From Synchiropus splendidus (lineage: Eukaryota > Chordata > Actinopteri > Syngnathiformes > Callionymidae), in NCBI RefSeq assembly GCF_027744825.2, contig NC_071335.1:13467501-13531500 (forward strand): a stretch of DNA of 64,000 nt, in the 5' to 3' direction. How positions within the stretch are numbered: the stretch's first letter is position 1; each line of letters begins with the position of its first letter. The notes beneath the pieces were generated by a model. The model had not been told where the DNA came from. It was given only the letters and a program-made list of their open reading frames with translations, and made no database searches. This document shows, piece by piece, positions 1 to 13,500 of this stretch. A program made the translations under genes and the position numbers.

Positions 1-604
1 TTATTATTTTTTTTTCTCCCACTCGGAGGCGCGATGGCGTTACGCTTGCTGTTTGTCGCACATTTACCTACCATGTATTTACACTCTAGAATCCATGTTT
101 AGGATGAGACTCTGCATAAATTAGCTGCGCAGGTTTATCTTTACACAAGCCTGTAATTCCTGCTCGGTACAGCTAAATAAACACAGAGTCCACTGAGCAC
201 ATGTGCAGCCTGTTTTCCTGGCTTCAGATGGCTGGACGTTGGAGCCATACAAAGCTAACCATCACACTACTGCTGTGCTGAAAACCTTCCAAACCTCGCT
301 GTATCAACGGAACCATTTTTGTGAGCTCACCTTCCACTGGCACATGAATAATGGAGGAGACTAAATGAATGTAACTCTGACCTCAGTTGCTCTTCCCTGT
401 TTCCCTCTGTTTAATGCAGATAGATCACCTGAATCATTATTCAGAATAACCAACTAGAGTAACCTTAAACCTGCAATAGCGTAGAATGTTTTCTTTTTTT
501 TTGTCAAACATTGTTTATAAGCCGGTAGACCTTTGACTGCAGTGATGGAAGATTTAACTTCAAAAGCCTGGGTGGGTCAGCGCATCTCACAAGCTATGTA
601 GCTT
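1..604. other. Intergenic, no feature recognised
   Basis: AT-rich sequence with no convincing exon or transposon boundary. Confidence 0.5.
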
Positions 605-612
605 TGGTTTAA

Positions 613-834
613 TCGGGTTGTCATGACTGTTTCTCTAATGGCCTCAGCAGGTCCAGGTTTTTGTTCCAACCAAACTAGAAGACACCTTCTCACCAATCAG
701 GTGTCATACTCAGTGACTCTCAGTCCTTGTGCTGTGTGTTCCAGCTGAGACTTCATTGGTTAAACTGTGTGTGCTTGACCAGTTGGAACAATAACCTGCA
801 CCACTCGGCCCTTTGAGGACGGTTTGACCAGCCC
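613..834. mobile_element. hAT-like MITE with 8-bp target-site duplication
   Basis: An 8-bp direct repeat TGGTTTAA flanks the element (605-612 and 835-842). The ends are imperfect inverted repeats: CAGGTTTTTGTTCCAAC on the left matches the reverse complement of GTTGGAACAATAACCTG on the right. The outer part (GGGCTGGTCA against GGGTTGTCA) also matches. An 8-bp duplication and these ends are typical of small hAT derivatives in teleosts. There is no transposase ORF. Confidence 0.6.
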
Positions 835-842
835 TGGTTTAA

Positions 843-2278
843 GTGAACAATGTAGTAGTTAAGTGTCTTTTGGTGTTTGCGTTGGATGGTTCAGATACGT
901 GTTTTAAGGCTTTAAGCGATTTGCCTCTCCTTCTGTCTCGCAGTGACCTGCAAACATAGTTTCCTTCGAACCAGATGGTGACTTTTATCAACAGCTGCCT
1001 TTTGGATTTTGTAGAAGCCCATGTGACTTGCTTTTAAGATTCCTTTGGTGTGTGTATGTGCGCATGTGTGTGTGTGGGTACTAAGCTGCACAGCATGAGT
1101 CTAAATTTGCTCAGAATGCCTCCCAGCCATATTTTCAAACTCATCCTGCCTCAGTCGGATGGAGGAACAAGGGCAAAACTGACGGATACATTTAAGTCAT
1201 GTCGAGCCAATTCATTGAAGGTTCCTGGTGGTTGGCGCTTGGAATGTGTTGTGTCGGTCATATGTTCTTTATCTGTAGGTACTGCGCAGTACACCAGAGA
1301 AGGTGTTCAACCACTGCTGGCTTAGTAAAGGCTTATTAACCAAGTTGTTGGTGATGAACTCTCTTAAGTGCCAACGCAGGCCATCTCTTCCCTCGTGTTA
1401 TTTTTTCTGATGATGCGAGTCCCTCCTTAAATACCTCAGTACCCAAATGAAAGGGTGGTACTTAGCAAAGTAACTTCAACTGCTGAGGAGCGTGTTCCGG
1501 TCCGGTTCTTCACTCTTGGACCACCTCTTATCTTCGTCTCCATTGTCTTCAGCCCGGCCGTATCTCCAAAGCTGCATAAGCCGAATTATCTCTGTGGTTT
1601 TGTTCTGTCAGCTGTTTGTTAATTTTCAGTGGAGCCACATCAAAGCCAATTATTTACGGTGTTTGAACAATAATGAATCAGTGCAGAAGCTGATTGATGC
1701 ACGCAGACGAATAATCAAAGTCACAAATGAGTATTAAAAATAAATGTAACGCTTAGTCCCTCTATAGTATTGACAGAGTTTATTTACCAACATGTTGACA
1801 AACTATCTGCAGATCTGTTGTTGTTGGTTTGTTTGTGTGCTATAAACCGATGAGACGACAAAGACTCTTCTGTAGTCTTCTGTGAAGCAGGTTTTTGCTG
1901 TGGCGGGAAAAGGATGAACCAAAAGCCTGGTGCTGAACTGCATGCTGGGATTTTCATATCAAGGTCAGTTGGCTCTGTTGACTGTGTCTTCAGCTCTGTA
2001 TTTCATGCTAGCGTGTGCCCAGCTGTGAAGGCACCTTGAAAATAACTAAACAATAGCCGGTCATTATTTGGGATCTTTTATGTGCAAGCAAGTAGTTTCA
2101 ACTTCATCGTCCTGGCAACCGGCTTCGTCGTCTGTCCACATACTTCCATGATGCTTGATTGAAATGTGCTTGTTTGGACGTCATTGCGTTTTGCTAATGT
2201 TATCAGAAACCCCTTCCATCTGGTCATGTTCTTTTGGTCGGCTTCCTGCTCCCACCGTTCTCTCCTCCTCTCTTCCAG
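843..2278. other. Intergenic, nothing recognised
   Basis: Short chance ORFs and a TG-rich patch near 1050-1078. No repeat with matching ends was seen. Confidence 0.5.
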
Positions 2279-2406
2279 GATTGAGGGTCTTCTTCCCGCC
2301 ATACAGGTCTCACAGACACACACACCCATCATATCATCATCCACCACTCTACTTGAACGCCGGCCAGAAGATGACCAGCGTGGGTTCATTGCTTTTGCTC
2401 GCTCTG
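2279..2406 (+). other. Candidate signal-peptide exon of an unidentified gene (weak)
   Basis: A strong polypyrimidine acceptor (ends at 2278) opens a segment with a leader-like stretch. An ATG at 2371 then encodes MTSVGSLLLLAL, followed directly by a GTATGA donor at 2407. The composition resembles a first coding exon of a secreted protein. No downstream exon could be matched in the next 40 kb, so this may be chance. Downstream pyrimidine-rich sequence to about 2815 resembles the LTR-derived fragments seen elsewhere. Confidence 0.2.
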
Positions 2407-5139
2407 GTATGACCCTCGGTGCTGTGATAGTTTTGTGAATGACTCTTTTCCTCACTGTGGAAGTTTTTTCCCCATGTGTCAGTCTCCTTTCTGTTTCAGT
2501 GTGTCAGTGCCTGCTCTCCGTTGTTTCACTGCCACAATCATCCGGACTTATTTCCGTACCCTGGTCCCTGGTTTCTTCCCTTCCATTTGCGGTTATGGAC
2601 GCTTGTTTCTTTCTCTGGATTGTTTCATTTTATTTATCGGACTCTGTCTCCCTCTGGGATTTTGTTTGCATTCATCGATATTGACATTGTTTTGTTATTC
2701 CTGCCTCTTTCTAGTGTAGAAGTTGAGTGCAATCCTGTTTGTTTCATTATTAAAACCTATTTTGTTCGCCTCCTTCCTGCTGCATTTGGTTTCCCATCTT
2801 AAAATCCTTACAAATGTTCTATATTTCATGTGGATTTGTTTACGTTTGTCTTTCACCTGAGTGGCACAGCTGCTGTGCAACCTCATCTTCACACCTCTTG
2901 TCCACGTTTTGGCACCTCCTTCACGCCACCATCTGTCTGGAGGAGCTCATTGCGGTCAATCATGTTTCAAACGTGAATTCTGTTGATGAGATATATGTAA
3001 GGCAATAATTTTGGATGGAAAAAAAAGTGACATTTTGGGTGGACATGCGTAGCTTTGCTGAGGTATGAGCTCTTGAGTGTCTTTGTAACCACGCAAAAGA
3101 CCGATAGTGAGGAACAGGGGCCACACACAAGGACCCCACCCACGAAAATGAGGCACTGATCCAGAAGCTTGTGCTCCAAGCCAGAAATCTCTTGTGATCA
3201 CGTGATAAAGCAAAGTGGAAGCATCTCAGCACGTGCACAGGATGATGGCAGTTGTAGTGATGGGAACACGCTGCTTGTGGAACTGTATTTACTGTCGTCA
3301 ACGCCCGCCACACCCACTTGGTTTCCCTGTTTCTCCGTTGCTTCGTGATTGGCTACATTCACTTCCATGTCCAAGTCTGTAGCAGCCAGCTCTCCCCACA
3401 CTCATGAAGATTTTTGTTCGTATATGTTGAACATGGTTAACATTTACGATTGTCTGCCCTTTTCAGAGCTGTTTGGGAGGGAGTAAAATGGAGACCAAAT
3501 CAGATCCATTATGGTTCTGTGTTGTCCACCCTCCTCCACTAGTCACAGGTTTGAGTCCCACCTTGCCATCTGTGTGAGGAGTTCTACCGTGACAATAGAA
3601 TGACGTGAATGTGGCTCTGCCTGTGACGCACATGACCATTGTGGCCCTGACAATGAGCACAGCCGGTGATCTTCCTCATTTAATCTGGTGGGAGACGTGG
3701 ATCTGCCTGTGCTTCCTTAGTCCTGCAAGCTGCTGTTACTCACCATCCGACTGTGAGTGAAAGGATGTCAGCTTTTATCCCATCGGGACACGCACTTCTT
3801 CGCCTTTCGCCCAAGCATTGCTAAATTTCAACATGTGTCAGTGACCCTCTCTGTGTTGAGCTGTTTTCACCAAGTTCAAAAAGTAATACACAGTTAGAAT
3901 TAGAGGGAATAAACTGCAGCTTCATGGAAAACAAAACAGGAATATATTGTTGTTGTTGTTATTGAGTGTTAAATCAAATTACGGGCTTCACTATATAACA
4001 TGAGGAAGTTAGAAGGCGAAGTGAGGATCACAGAATCCTCATCATTTATTCATAGATAATTGGGTGACTACTCCAGAGCATCAGTGTGAGGCCAAATAAA
4101 TAAACCTGCTTATACATAAAAATGCTGCTTAAATATTTAATCAATGACAGATGCCTCGAGTGGGTCAAAGCCAGAGCCCCATCTTTCTGCAGTCCCCACC
4201 TCCCTCTGCATATTTCTCCAAGAAGGTGTTGTATGAAAGCTGAATAGCAATGAAGTGTTTTCAGGAGCTACTTGGTTGTTGTAAGTACTTCTCCTTCCAG
4301 TCTTTGCTCTTAGTGCTTACACAGTGGAAAGATCAGGTGCAATTGTAGCGGCCAAAAACCGAAATGGTCGACCTGCCCCTCACATGCGGCACAACAAATC
4401 TGAGAGATGTTGAATCACCAATCATTCAGGCGCGATTTCCGCCTCACATTTTCCATTTATATAGACGTATTTACTGGAGAGGAAAGAATGCAGAACTATT
4501 TCCACCTCAGAGTAATAGCCTGCCATGGGAAGTCGTGTTGTGTCTGCAGGAAGTCGGACATGTTATGAAAACCTAATGATGAAAAGCAGAACAGCAAGGA
4601 TGAACTGAGTATGTTTGAGTGAAAGAACCCAATCCACTAAGCTACTTAAGGAGTATAGTCTGAGCTAAGACTCTGTTTGACTCACAATAGACTCTGTCTG
4701 TATAGCACGCACAACTGCTGATTTAAGGATAGCCAGTCACAAAAAGAGTAGTATTTGGATGTAATATGCGGAGCGGCGATAAAAGAAAGTTAAAAGGACG
4801 GGAAGCGTCTCAGCAGGTGGAGAGCCCGGCCTTCTGCTTCCTTCGCCTCCTGTGAATCCTCAGCAGGTGGTTCTGAAAATGAAGAGGAGTCTTCGTGGAA
4901 GGATGGAAGGAAGATGACTTTTAACATTCGCAGCTTGGTTTCTGACGTATATATTACCCCTGCAGGATTTCATTCTGGATATTGCTTACAGAAAATTGCA
5001 GTGTTTCGTAGCGATGACAGTAGAGCTCGTGGCACATGAATCTGTCAGCGTCCTCCTCAACACTGACCACTTCTCGCAGGCCACTTTTTGCACGTCTCAA
5101 GTCAAGTCTCCAGTCCCATAATTGGACTAAGCCTTTTCT
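2407..5139. other. Intergenic; pyrimidine-rich LTR-like stretch then unique sequence
   Basis: 2410-2815 is pyrimidine-rich and ends with an ATTAAAACC and CTGCATTTGGTTTCCC pattern like the 3' part of a retroelement LTR, without clean ends. The rest shows nothing recognisable. Confidence 0.35.
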
Positions 5140-5328
5140 AATTTAGATGTTTTTCTGTACATTCTGTTCTTGAATCTACATTTTCTTGCACATTGTTTCT
5201 AAGCTCTTTTGTATAGCGTTTGCACTTTATAATATTATTTCTTTTTCATTTTATTGTGATATGTTGTGTACAGAACATGTTACGAACAGAATTTCCCTTG
5301 GGATTAATAAAGTTTTCTGATTCTGACT
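5140..5328 (+). repeat. LINE-like 3' tail
   Basis: This AT-rich stretch ends with AATTTCCCTTGGGATTAATA, then AAGTTTTCTGATTCTGAC. Ends of this form are typical of 3' tails of teleost non-LTR retrotransposons of the Rex/L2 kind, which terminate in short tandem repeats. Only the tail is present, as expected for 5'-truncated insertions. The family assignment is from memory of the motif. Confidence 0.5.
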
Positions 5329-8196
5329 GTGATATCTAAGGCTGCCAAAGCATGTGCTCTGTCATAATCTTTTTTCCCACTACCTTGCGTCACTGTTTTG
5401 ACTGTCTCCGCCACACTGCGGCTTCTGGTCTGAACCATACCTCCCCTTTTCCCCTTCCTGGGAACCGTTTTCACTCTATTTACGCCAAAACATTCACAGA
5501 AAAACATCCACAAATGTTGCTGAGATTGAAGCTACAGATGTTCGCCATCTGCTTGTGTGAAGTCGTAACTCCGTGAGGCGTCATATTCGCAGCTTGCCTT
5601 GTTTAAACACTAAAGGATTTTGTTGCACCTGTCCAGACTTGATACTCGACTCAGACTGGACTTTCTATGTTGCCATGCACTCCTCCTTCCCATCTGACAC
5701 CCATCGTAAAGGGTTGCATGCGCATGTCGAATTCAGCCTCCTCAAAACCCGTCTACATAGGTCAGTGCAACATTAGCTTCAGCACCTGCAAACTTATAAA
5801 CACAAGCTTTACATTATATTTGTAAGCAAACGATGGCCACTGTAGGTTGACTGGTGTTAGCTCAATATTTTCAGGAGGTCATACTAGCAGTTGGCTGGTT
5901 TCTACCATAGCAATGTTAAAGAAATGTTAACTTTAAAGAAGCCTGGAACCTGAGGACATCTCCCCAGTCAATTTTGTCATAGAAGATAACAGAGGCCTGA
6001 AACAGAAATAGATGGGCATATCCGGCACATATTGACAGCCAGTCTGTTCAGTGCACAAGCAGCAGATATCGGTCAAACACGACAGGGACTCGTTCGAAAT
6101 GGTGATATAAAAAAATTATTTAAAAAAAAGAGGTAACAACAGCGCCCAGCAGTCATCATCATCATTGTCGCTTGACAGATGAGATGAAGAGTCTTTCCAG
6201 TGGATCAGATAAACATCTGCAAATGTATCTCATTTGATATGGCCGCTCTCTAGCGACATCACAATATATGATACACATGATCACATACAAAGATACAGAA
6301 GTGAAGTTAGTCCCATCCCAAACTGAGGTCATTTCTCATTCACCGTATGACTTCATCTCAAACCATATTTCATCTGCAACAAAGCTACATCAAAGTTCAT
6401 TGAAAAAACTCAAATGGTTAACTTAGACTCAAGTCCAAGTCCCAGATTCCAGTGTCCATCTGTGACATGGCGGGACTGACCAAGTCCACAGGCCTTGAGT
6501 TTGACCCGAGTTTTCACCGTGTGTGAGGGCGACTGACTTCTTATCCTGTGCAGGCTGTGCTGAAAGAAGTGGGGATGCTTTGCACTGCTGTGTCTCAAAC
6601 ACTACTTGGTGCTGATCTGAGCCAAACAGCCTCATCTTTTTGACCTCATCAAAAAAGGATCAGCACCGAGGTAAAAATTTGCTTGGCATGAGAAGCAAAA
6701 TCCACATTTTATTTGTCTTCGTCTTTTCCAAACGTCAATAATAAACTGACCTCAACTTACTTGGTGTCTTGGATCCAGGCATATTGGAAAGGTGTCATTC
6801 TTCATGAAAGAACTTGAGATTACAGAGGGGCGGTGGAATGCACTGGCACACACTGCTGAGACTCGATTTCATGAGTGACAGTTTTAAAAGTTGACAAAGG
6901 GCTAATTATAGTCGCCATTGTGTGTGTGGCGTATTCTTCCTGCCCAGCCCCTCGGGAGGCTCGGCAACAGCCAAGAGCTTTAATCAGTCGCAGGCAAAAA
7001 GACAAAAAAAAATGAAGAAGGCGATTATCCAGAAGGTCATGAACTGAAAACACACAAAAATAAATGCATAAACAATGGTCTGTGCCTCTGTTCCGTGCCT
7101 CATTCTCATGTATCCACTTCATAGAGCAACGGAAAACAGCTTCAAATTTAAAGCTGCGTTCACATAATCCTCCCGGGACGGTCGCTGAATACCATGCTGA
7201 CAGGACGGTGCACGATCAGCTCAGTGAGTCAGATCTACATGACAGCTAAGATGGATTTGTGGAGATTGCATGGATACCACAAACTGCCACGCGGGAAGCA
7301 GAAAGCCAATATGACTGATGTTCCACTGCGTTTCCTGACTGTAAAACGTTCAGGTCTCCGGAGTATTTAGACAGGATTGGATCTTTTTTTTTTTTCTGAG
7401 TGTGAGTAAATTACGGAGGCAAAAATGTAAAGCAAAACGCCTCAATTGAGTCGGTCTCATTCCCACTGACAGACACATTAAACAGATTTACCGCTCCGTA
7501 CTTGACTACAGAAGCTTCTTTAAAAACAGATGGTAGAAAGTATCGCTCTTCAGCAGAGCCATAATTGGCAGTTCTATCTCTCCAGAGCGAGATCTATGTT
7601 AAACACTCGTGATAACAATAACCCTGATGGTTCATGTCATATTTCCTGAGAAGGGTCCTCAGTGAGTTGCAGCGTTTTGCTTACTACTTTGTAGAGTATT
7701 TCTGAACATGTATTTTATTCCCCGGACCCACACAACTTAAGTTTTCCTCTTAGGATGTTTGTTGACCTACATACTGGATAAGACCGCCTAATATTTGCTC
7801 ATCTAAATACAGATTGATTTAATCTGTGTTGGGGGTTTATGTGTTGGTGTGTGATCGATACTTCGACACACAGGGAAGAGAAGAAGGAAGCGGAATGTAG
7901 ATGTAGCTGGTGGTAAATGTACTTCTTTCTCAAATGATCAGGTGAAGATGCCTGAGCCATTCCAACAGGCGTCTGAGCTCCCAGACCACTAAGCTCCAAA
8001 CCTCTAAGGATCGCTCAGGCACCCTGCCAGAAATGTATTTGGCAGTTTGTGCTTATGGTTTTGTTCTTCTGGTCACACCAAACTGTATGGTGGAGGGAGC
8101 GCCACCTTTTTACCCAGCTTTATTGCAAAGGCAACAGTTAAACTATATCCTTCCCTCATGGAATATGGTCGCATTTATTTTCCTGGAAGAGGATCT
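5329..8196. other. Intergenic, nothing recognised
   Basis: Mixed-composition sequence with no supported gene or repeat boundary. Confidence 0.5.
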
Positions 8197-8202
8197 GACT
8201 TT

Positions 8203-8679
8203 TACGGAGCCCTGGAAGTGACATTCATGTGTTTATTTTTTGGATGTGACATGCATGACTATCTCGAGTTAACTGTTATCTTGTGATACTTAGTATCTCG
8301 AGATCATTTTTATCTCAAGATACAATCGTAAATGGAGTATGTGTAACTGCCTCTCTGGCAAAGCATTTTCTAGACATCCTCCTATAACCACTATGTCTCC
8401 CATGGCTTCGTAACTGTTCGCCAACGTTGTCACTCACTGTCTGCAAGTCAGTGCGTTTCTAACACTCTGATCAAGTGCCTTCTCCTCAAAATAATACCAC
8501 ATAGGCTATACGTATTACGCGTCCCTGGAAGCGACACGCGTGACTTTATTTTTGACTTTTTATTTATTTTTTAATTATCTAGAGATACAAATTATCAGAA
8601 GATAACAGTTATCTCGAGATAAAAATAAATAAAGTCATGCATGTGACATCCAAAAAAATGTCACTCCCAGGGCTCCGTA
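8203..8679. mobile_element. Long-TIR non-autonomous DNA transposon with 6-bp target duplication (IS3EU-compatible ends)
   Basis: The ends read TACGGAGCCCTGG and, inverted, CCAGGGCTCCGTA. Similarity between the arms continues for about 80-100 bp, including ATGCATGAC and ATCTCGAG blocks. A perfect 6-bp direct repeat GACTTT flanks it (8197-8202 and 8680-8685). TAC...GTA termini with a 6-bp duplication are compatible with the IS3EU superfamily, but without a transposase this is only suggestive. An internal segment near 8520-8560 (CCCTGGAAGCGACACGCGTG) resembles the terminal repeat. There is no coding capacity. Confidence 0.7.
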
Positions 8680-8685
8680 GACTTT

Positions 8686-10379
8686 CAAACCGACCAAGTT
8701 TCGGATTTACAGTCGCTTGATCGCAGCCACTTAACATCCAGCTGCTGACTCGTCCAATGATATTTGGAAGCTTGTTGTTCAGTCTGCCACCTTTTTTTAC
8801 GTCGCTGAACTGCATGTGTTTACGTGAAATACAATTGATATTACTGAGCTCATTTGGACAGCAGGTGGCAGTGTCCTTAAGGAAATACACAGTGAGCAAA
8901 GAAGAAGTGTTTGAGCTCACCGCCACAATGAAAAATCCTTTTAAAGATTTGTGGACCCAGATGGTGTCATATTGAATCATCTGTGCCTTGTCCTTGAACA
9001 ATTCTTAAGATTTTATCACGAGCCATGATATTTTTCTAGCAGACTGACAGGCAAAGATCACATAACGGCTTTGACAGAGGGAAGAAATGAAAACCATCAT
9101 GGTGCTTTTCAAAATAAACTTGTAAAGTAGACTCATGGAATGTTGGTGTTTGCGATCAAATGAAGCTAGATTTGCCAAATCTTCAGTAATTCGCATGAAG
9201 TCGGAATCGAGACGGAGCACAACAGCTTTGGTGGTGTGGTCAGACGGAAATGCTGTACCATATTATACAACGCAGCCCGTGAAATCCATAGGACATAAAA
9301 CATACTGATATAAACTAAAGTAGAATTGTAGAAGAGTAGAAAACCACTTGACTACTGTGACACATGCTGACCAGGAGGTGTAAATAAAATGCATGCAAAT
9401 GTATTCTATAGTTTAAAAAGTGGTATTTAATAACCCCATTTTCAAAATCAAGGTTGTAAATATTGTGTATTCCACAATGGGTTTTTTCTTTTTTCTTTTG
9501 AAGGGCACCTGCCTTAAATGAGCTCAAGGCAGTGAATCCCATCTAAATTCCCATTGTCGGCGAGGCAATGAAGAAGTGTCTAATGAACTAGTTTAGTTGT
9601 TGAAGCCTCTGGCACTTAGTGTGCTCAGTCTCCAGGCCTCGGTGCGACACAGGACATCTGCTGGATGTAAATGAGCATTTTCTTCATTAAAAAGTGTGTC
9701 ATTAACAGCAACACTGGAGGTAGGACAGCATGGCTACGCGCCAGGACTGAAATGCTGCGGAGGAAAACACGACCATTTGAGGATTGCAAAGCACTTATTT
9801 GCTAAGACCCAACCTTTCCTGTGTTGCTGAGATTGGCATGGCAAAGAATAGCACCGTTTAAGCCTCCGGGCTCTGAATTCTGAACAGCTCTTGGAAGTAT
9901 CAACTGACTCAGTTCTGTGCCATTCACCGTTGCGTTGTTGCTGTGAATGTGGCATGCGAGAATATCAGTTGATTCTTCCTCAAAAGGTCACGCACCATTC
10001 CAAGCCTCTGACCAACCTGCAGCTGGTCTGATTGAACTTCTTGTTTCTCCAGAGGCAAAAATATCATGGGTTTTTTTTTCATAGCTGACGTCTGGTTGAG
10101 CAACTCATGGAGTAGCAAACGCACCACAACTTGATATCACCAGCAGGTAGCTCTGTTCGTGGTGTTACAAGTCCTGGTTAGTGGGGTCTTCAGGACAGAA
10201 TAATTATGCTCCTTGGGAAAGTGCCTGAAATTCAAGAATGACACTTGAGACGGACACTTTCTGCATCTTTCCTCCTCCGCATCGTCGCTTTCTTTATTGC
10301 ACGTTCTTGCTCAACAGTCAATTGAACACTTTCAATGACAACAACAAAATACACACACTCACACTTCCACTAGACGTAT
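8686..10379. other. Intergenic, nothing but a CTCF-like motif
   Basis: ACAGCAGGTGGCAGTGTC at 8858-8875 resembles a CTCF core site. Nothing else is supported. Confidence 0.45.
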
Positions 10380-10565
10380 GATGTTCCTTCCTCTGTTTCT
10401 GCGAGTTTCCTGGTTTGTTCTGTGATTTACTATTTCTGTTCATTGTGTTTTTGTCTCTCTGTTTACAGATTTAAGTTTGTTTACTTCTCCCAGTTTGGTG
10501 ACGCTTTGGACGCTAAGTTACTCATCACTGCACTTGGGTCCCACCCCACGCCTCGAATCATAACA
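10380..10565 (+). repeat. Partial retrotransposon LTR (3' portion)
   Basis: The stretch from TTCCTTCCTCTGTTTCTGCG to CATAACA aligns by eye with the solo LTR at 48937-49436 (reverse complement). It also shares the terminal GCACTTGGGTCCC...TAACA with the LTR at 41650-42155. The 5' half is missing. It is a degraded member of the same LTR family. Confidence 0.5.
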
Positions 10566-13500
10566 TTTGGACTCCGACTTCAAACAAGATTTACTTTACT
10601 AGCTCCTAGCTTCAAGAGTGAATTGCACACAGCAACGTCGGACTACTGCGACCTAGTCCACACGGAGACGGAGGCGGTCGTATCCGACACCAGTTGACAC
10701 TAGTGTCGCATAGGCCTTTCGTCCAAATTCGTCTGACAGATTTTCACTGACCGCATCCGATGCTTGTCAAAATCAGAGTGAATACATTTGAAAACGCCGG
10801 ATACATATCTCCGTTTCTCTGCCTGGTCTGGATAGTTTTTCAGATGATCATGTCAGTTACGATTGTTTTTACAGAGCACTTTTTTTTAAAACCGGCGGGG
10901 CAAATGATCCAATAGGAAAATGTGTGTTTCTGTGCGGATGTAGCCTAAAACTCCATTGAGGCTAAACCACAGTCGGTGTTATCTGAGAGATGCTGGACCG
11001 AGCACATTCCTCCCTCCTGCTCTGTCACGGAGACTGCATGGATGTTCTCTACCGTGTATAAGTCCATCAGAGGATCAAAGTTGACATCTCAGTGTTTCCC
11101 GATTCCACCGCCAAGACAATGTGTAACCACACAGCCTTGGGCGATGTCTGACCAACATCCCCAGAGTCTGCCTCACAGTCTTCTTCCCCACCCGCCTCTG
11201 AATCACACACTCACTTCAGAAGGCTTTCAACACCCCAGAGGAGGCCAGTGTCTTTATTAAGAACATGACTGGATGACTTACTCTTTTCTTAACTCATACA
11301 TTCATGCTGAACCTTGTCGAGAGGACAGAACTGACAGAGGTATTGAATTACAGCTCTGAAATGACTGTGGACTTGCTCTCCCCAGGTATTGGGTCACAAA
11401 AATGATGATTTGAAAACAGCACTCAGTGCTGTGGGTGTTGGACCACAGATTGCAGGTTGGTTTCTGAGACGATGTTGTCAGATGAAAACAAGGTGTTGGA
11501 CATGGCTATTTAAATCAGAGATGACATGTTTCATGGTCAGCAGCACAGCAACTTTGTGAGACATAAGCGCTAAATAAAATTGATGCTTTCAGTCCATGAA
11601 GTTATGACATTTCATTTAGAACCTCTGACAGCATTTGTGAAAAACAGGATTTGCAATAGAGGTACAGTAGAAATACCCAGATCCAAAAAAATAGTTTGCT
11701 GCTGACCAGATGCGTTAGCAGCGAAGATACAGAAATCAGTCATCCATCCTCTCAATGGTGTTTGTTTTCCTCACCAGTGTCAGCACAAACACACGGATGC
11801 TTCATTGCCGACAGTCCAGGCGCATTCCTGTGCTCGGTCAGTGACGACAGCCGGCGGCAGAAGGGACATTAGCTGCCATTCGTGACGGGCAGAGCAGAGC
11901 CGGATACTGAATTTTCACATTGGCTTGTCCACATCATTATTTCAGTTATGCTAAGTTATACAGTTGGAAGGGAAAAAATATTGCATTCAAGTTTCATTTT
12001 CTAGTTCCCCACAAAGGCCTCAAGTGCTTTTCTTCACCTCCTCTTGGATCAGGTTTTGTATTTCATAATTCAATATCTTGAAGTGATGAATGAATTGAAC
12101 TTAGCGTATGGCCTTGATAATATGGGAAAATAGATCCATTGCTTTTTCATCATACAAATGAAAAAAATCTGCTTTGAAATATAATAATAAGAGATGTTGC
12201 CCAACATCTCTTCAGGACCCCATAAAATCTACATTTGGAACATATGTACATATGTTGCTAAAAGTGTTTCACACATAGCTGTAGATTATTTATCTCCTAA
12301 TAGAATGAAGCTATATTTGGATTTTCCTCAACTATTTGTATGCATGGCATTCTAACTGAGGACTCAATATAGAGGAATATTTTGTTCTAAGTTTCTCTTC
12401 CATAAAAGGAAGACAAAGAAAATGATCGTTGTTCAGTGCTGTGTTAACTGAAGTGAGTAAAGCAGGAAAATACGTAGTTTGACTTCAGAAACAAACGCTG
12501 GCTTCAGGACACTCCCATCTTTTATCGTCTGCCGGTTCAGTGACCGATTCCGTTGTTCTACGCTAACATCAAATGATTTGCTGCTCTCACTGCGGAGAAA
12601 ACGGCAGCATCGAGCTCCAGACAACCACCTGGCACCTCACTGAATCTCCGCAGCCTGAAAGCACGGCGCAGCTCTCAGCTGGAATTGAGGCCTGCAGGTG
12701 TAGCGGCACCTCTCTGCCCTTACAAGATGAAAAGAGGGAAAGATCAGAGAGATGTTGGCGGAGAAAGATGCTTGCACCTGAATTAGCTCAGCGGGGGAGT
12801 TCATTGTTATTGTCTCGGAAAATGAATAAACTGTCAGCTTTATTTTATGAGAACGTTCTCTCAAGTATATTTAGTACAGCAGTTCATTAAGCAGTAGCCA
12901 TTTCCATTTGTTTCCTGGGATGGAGGTATGGGAGTTTACTCAGGGCCAGGGATTTGCATTCCTAGACTGAGTGAAGGAAGCAGTGGGATGTAAGAGGAGG
13001 AAAGTCATTAGACTGATTATTATTTACAATCCAGAAGCCTTGGACCTAAATATTTTCTATTTTTATATACTGAATGGCATGTGAGAGAGAGAGAGAGAGA
13101 GAGAACTTTCCCAAAAGCTGCTCATTCAAAACAGTGAGTTCAGAACTTCATGGTTTGCTATCTCATGATAAGGAAACGTGTTGCGAACTTCAGGACCTCG
13201 GAGAGCTCCTCTGAAAACACACGACAAGAAATGGATGCCGATGAATCAGGTCAAAATAGAATTAAAGCAAACTGTATTCATAACTGCCCTTTATGAAATC
13301 GCATTTTGGCCTTCAGCATTTGTCACATGATTTCTCATTTGTTGCTCACAAATAATGCTCAACCGGATTACATAAAATATAGAGAACTTCCAGACTTTTG
13401 AAGGTGAAGAGGAAACTGCAAGTTTAATGCAAAAAATAATCTATATTCTGATGAATAAAGTGCCGTTTTTCTTTTGAAAACCACAGTGTGCTAAACACTC

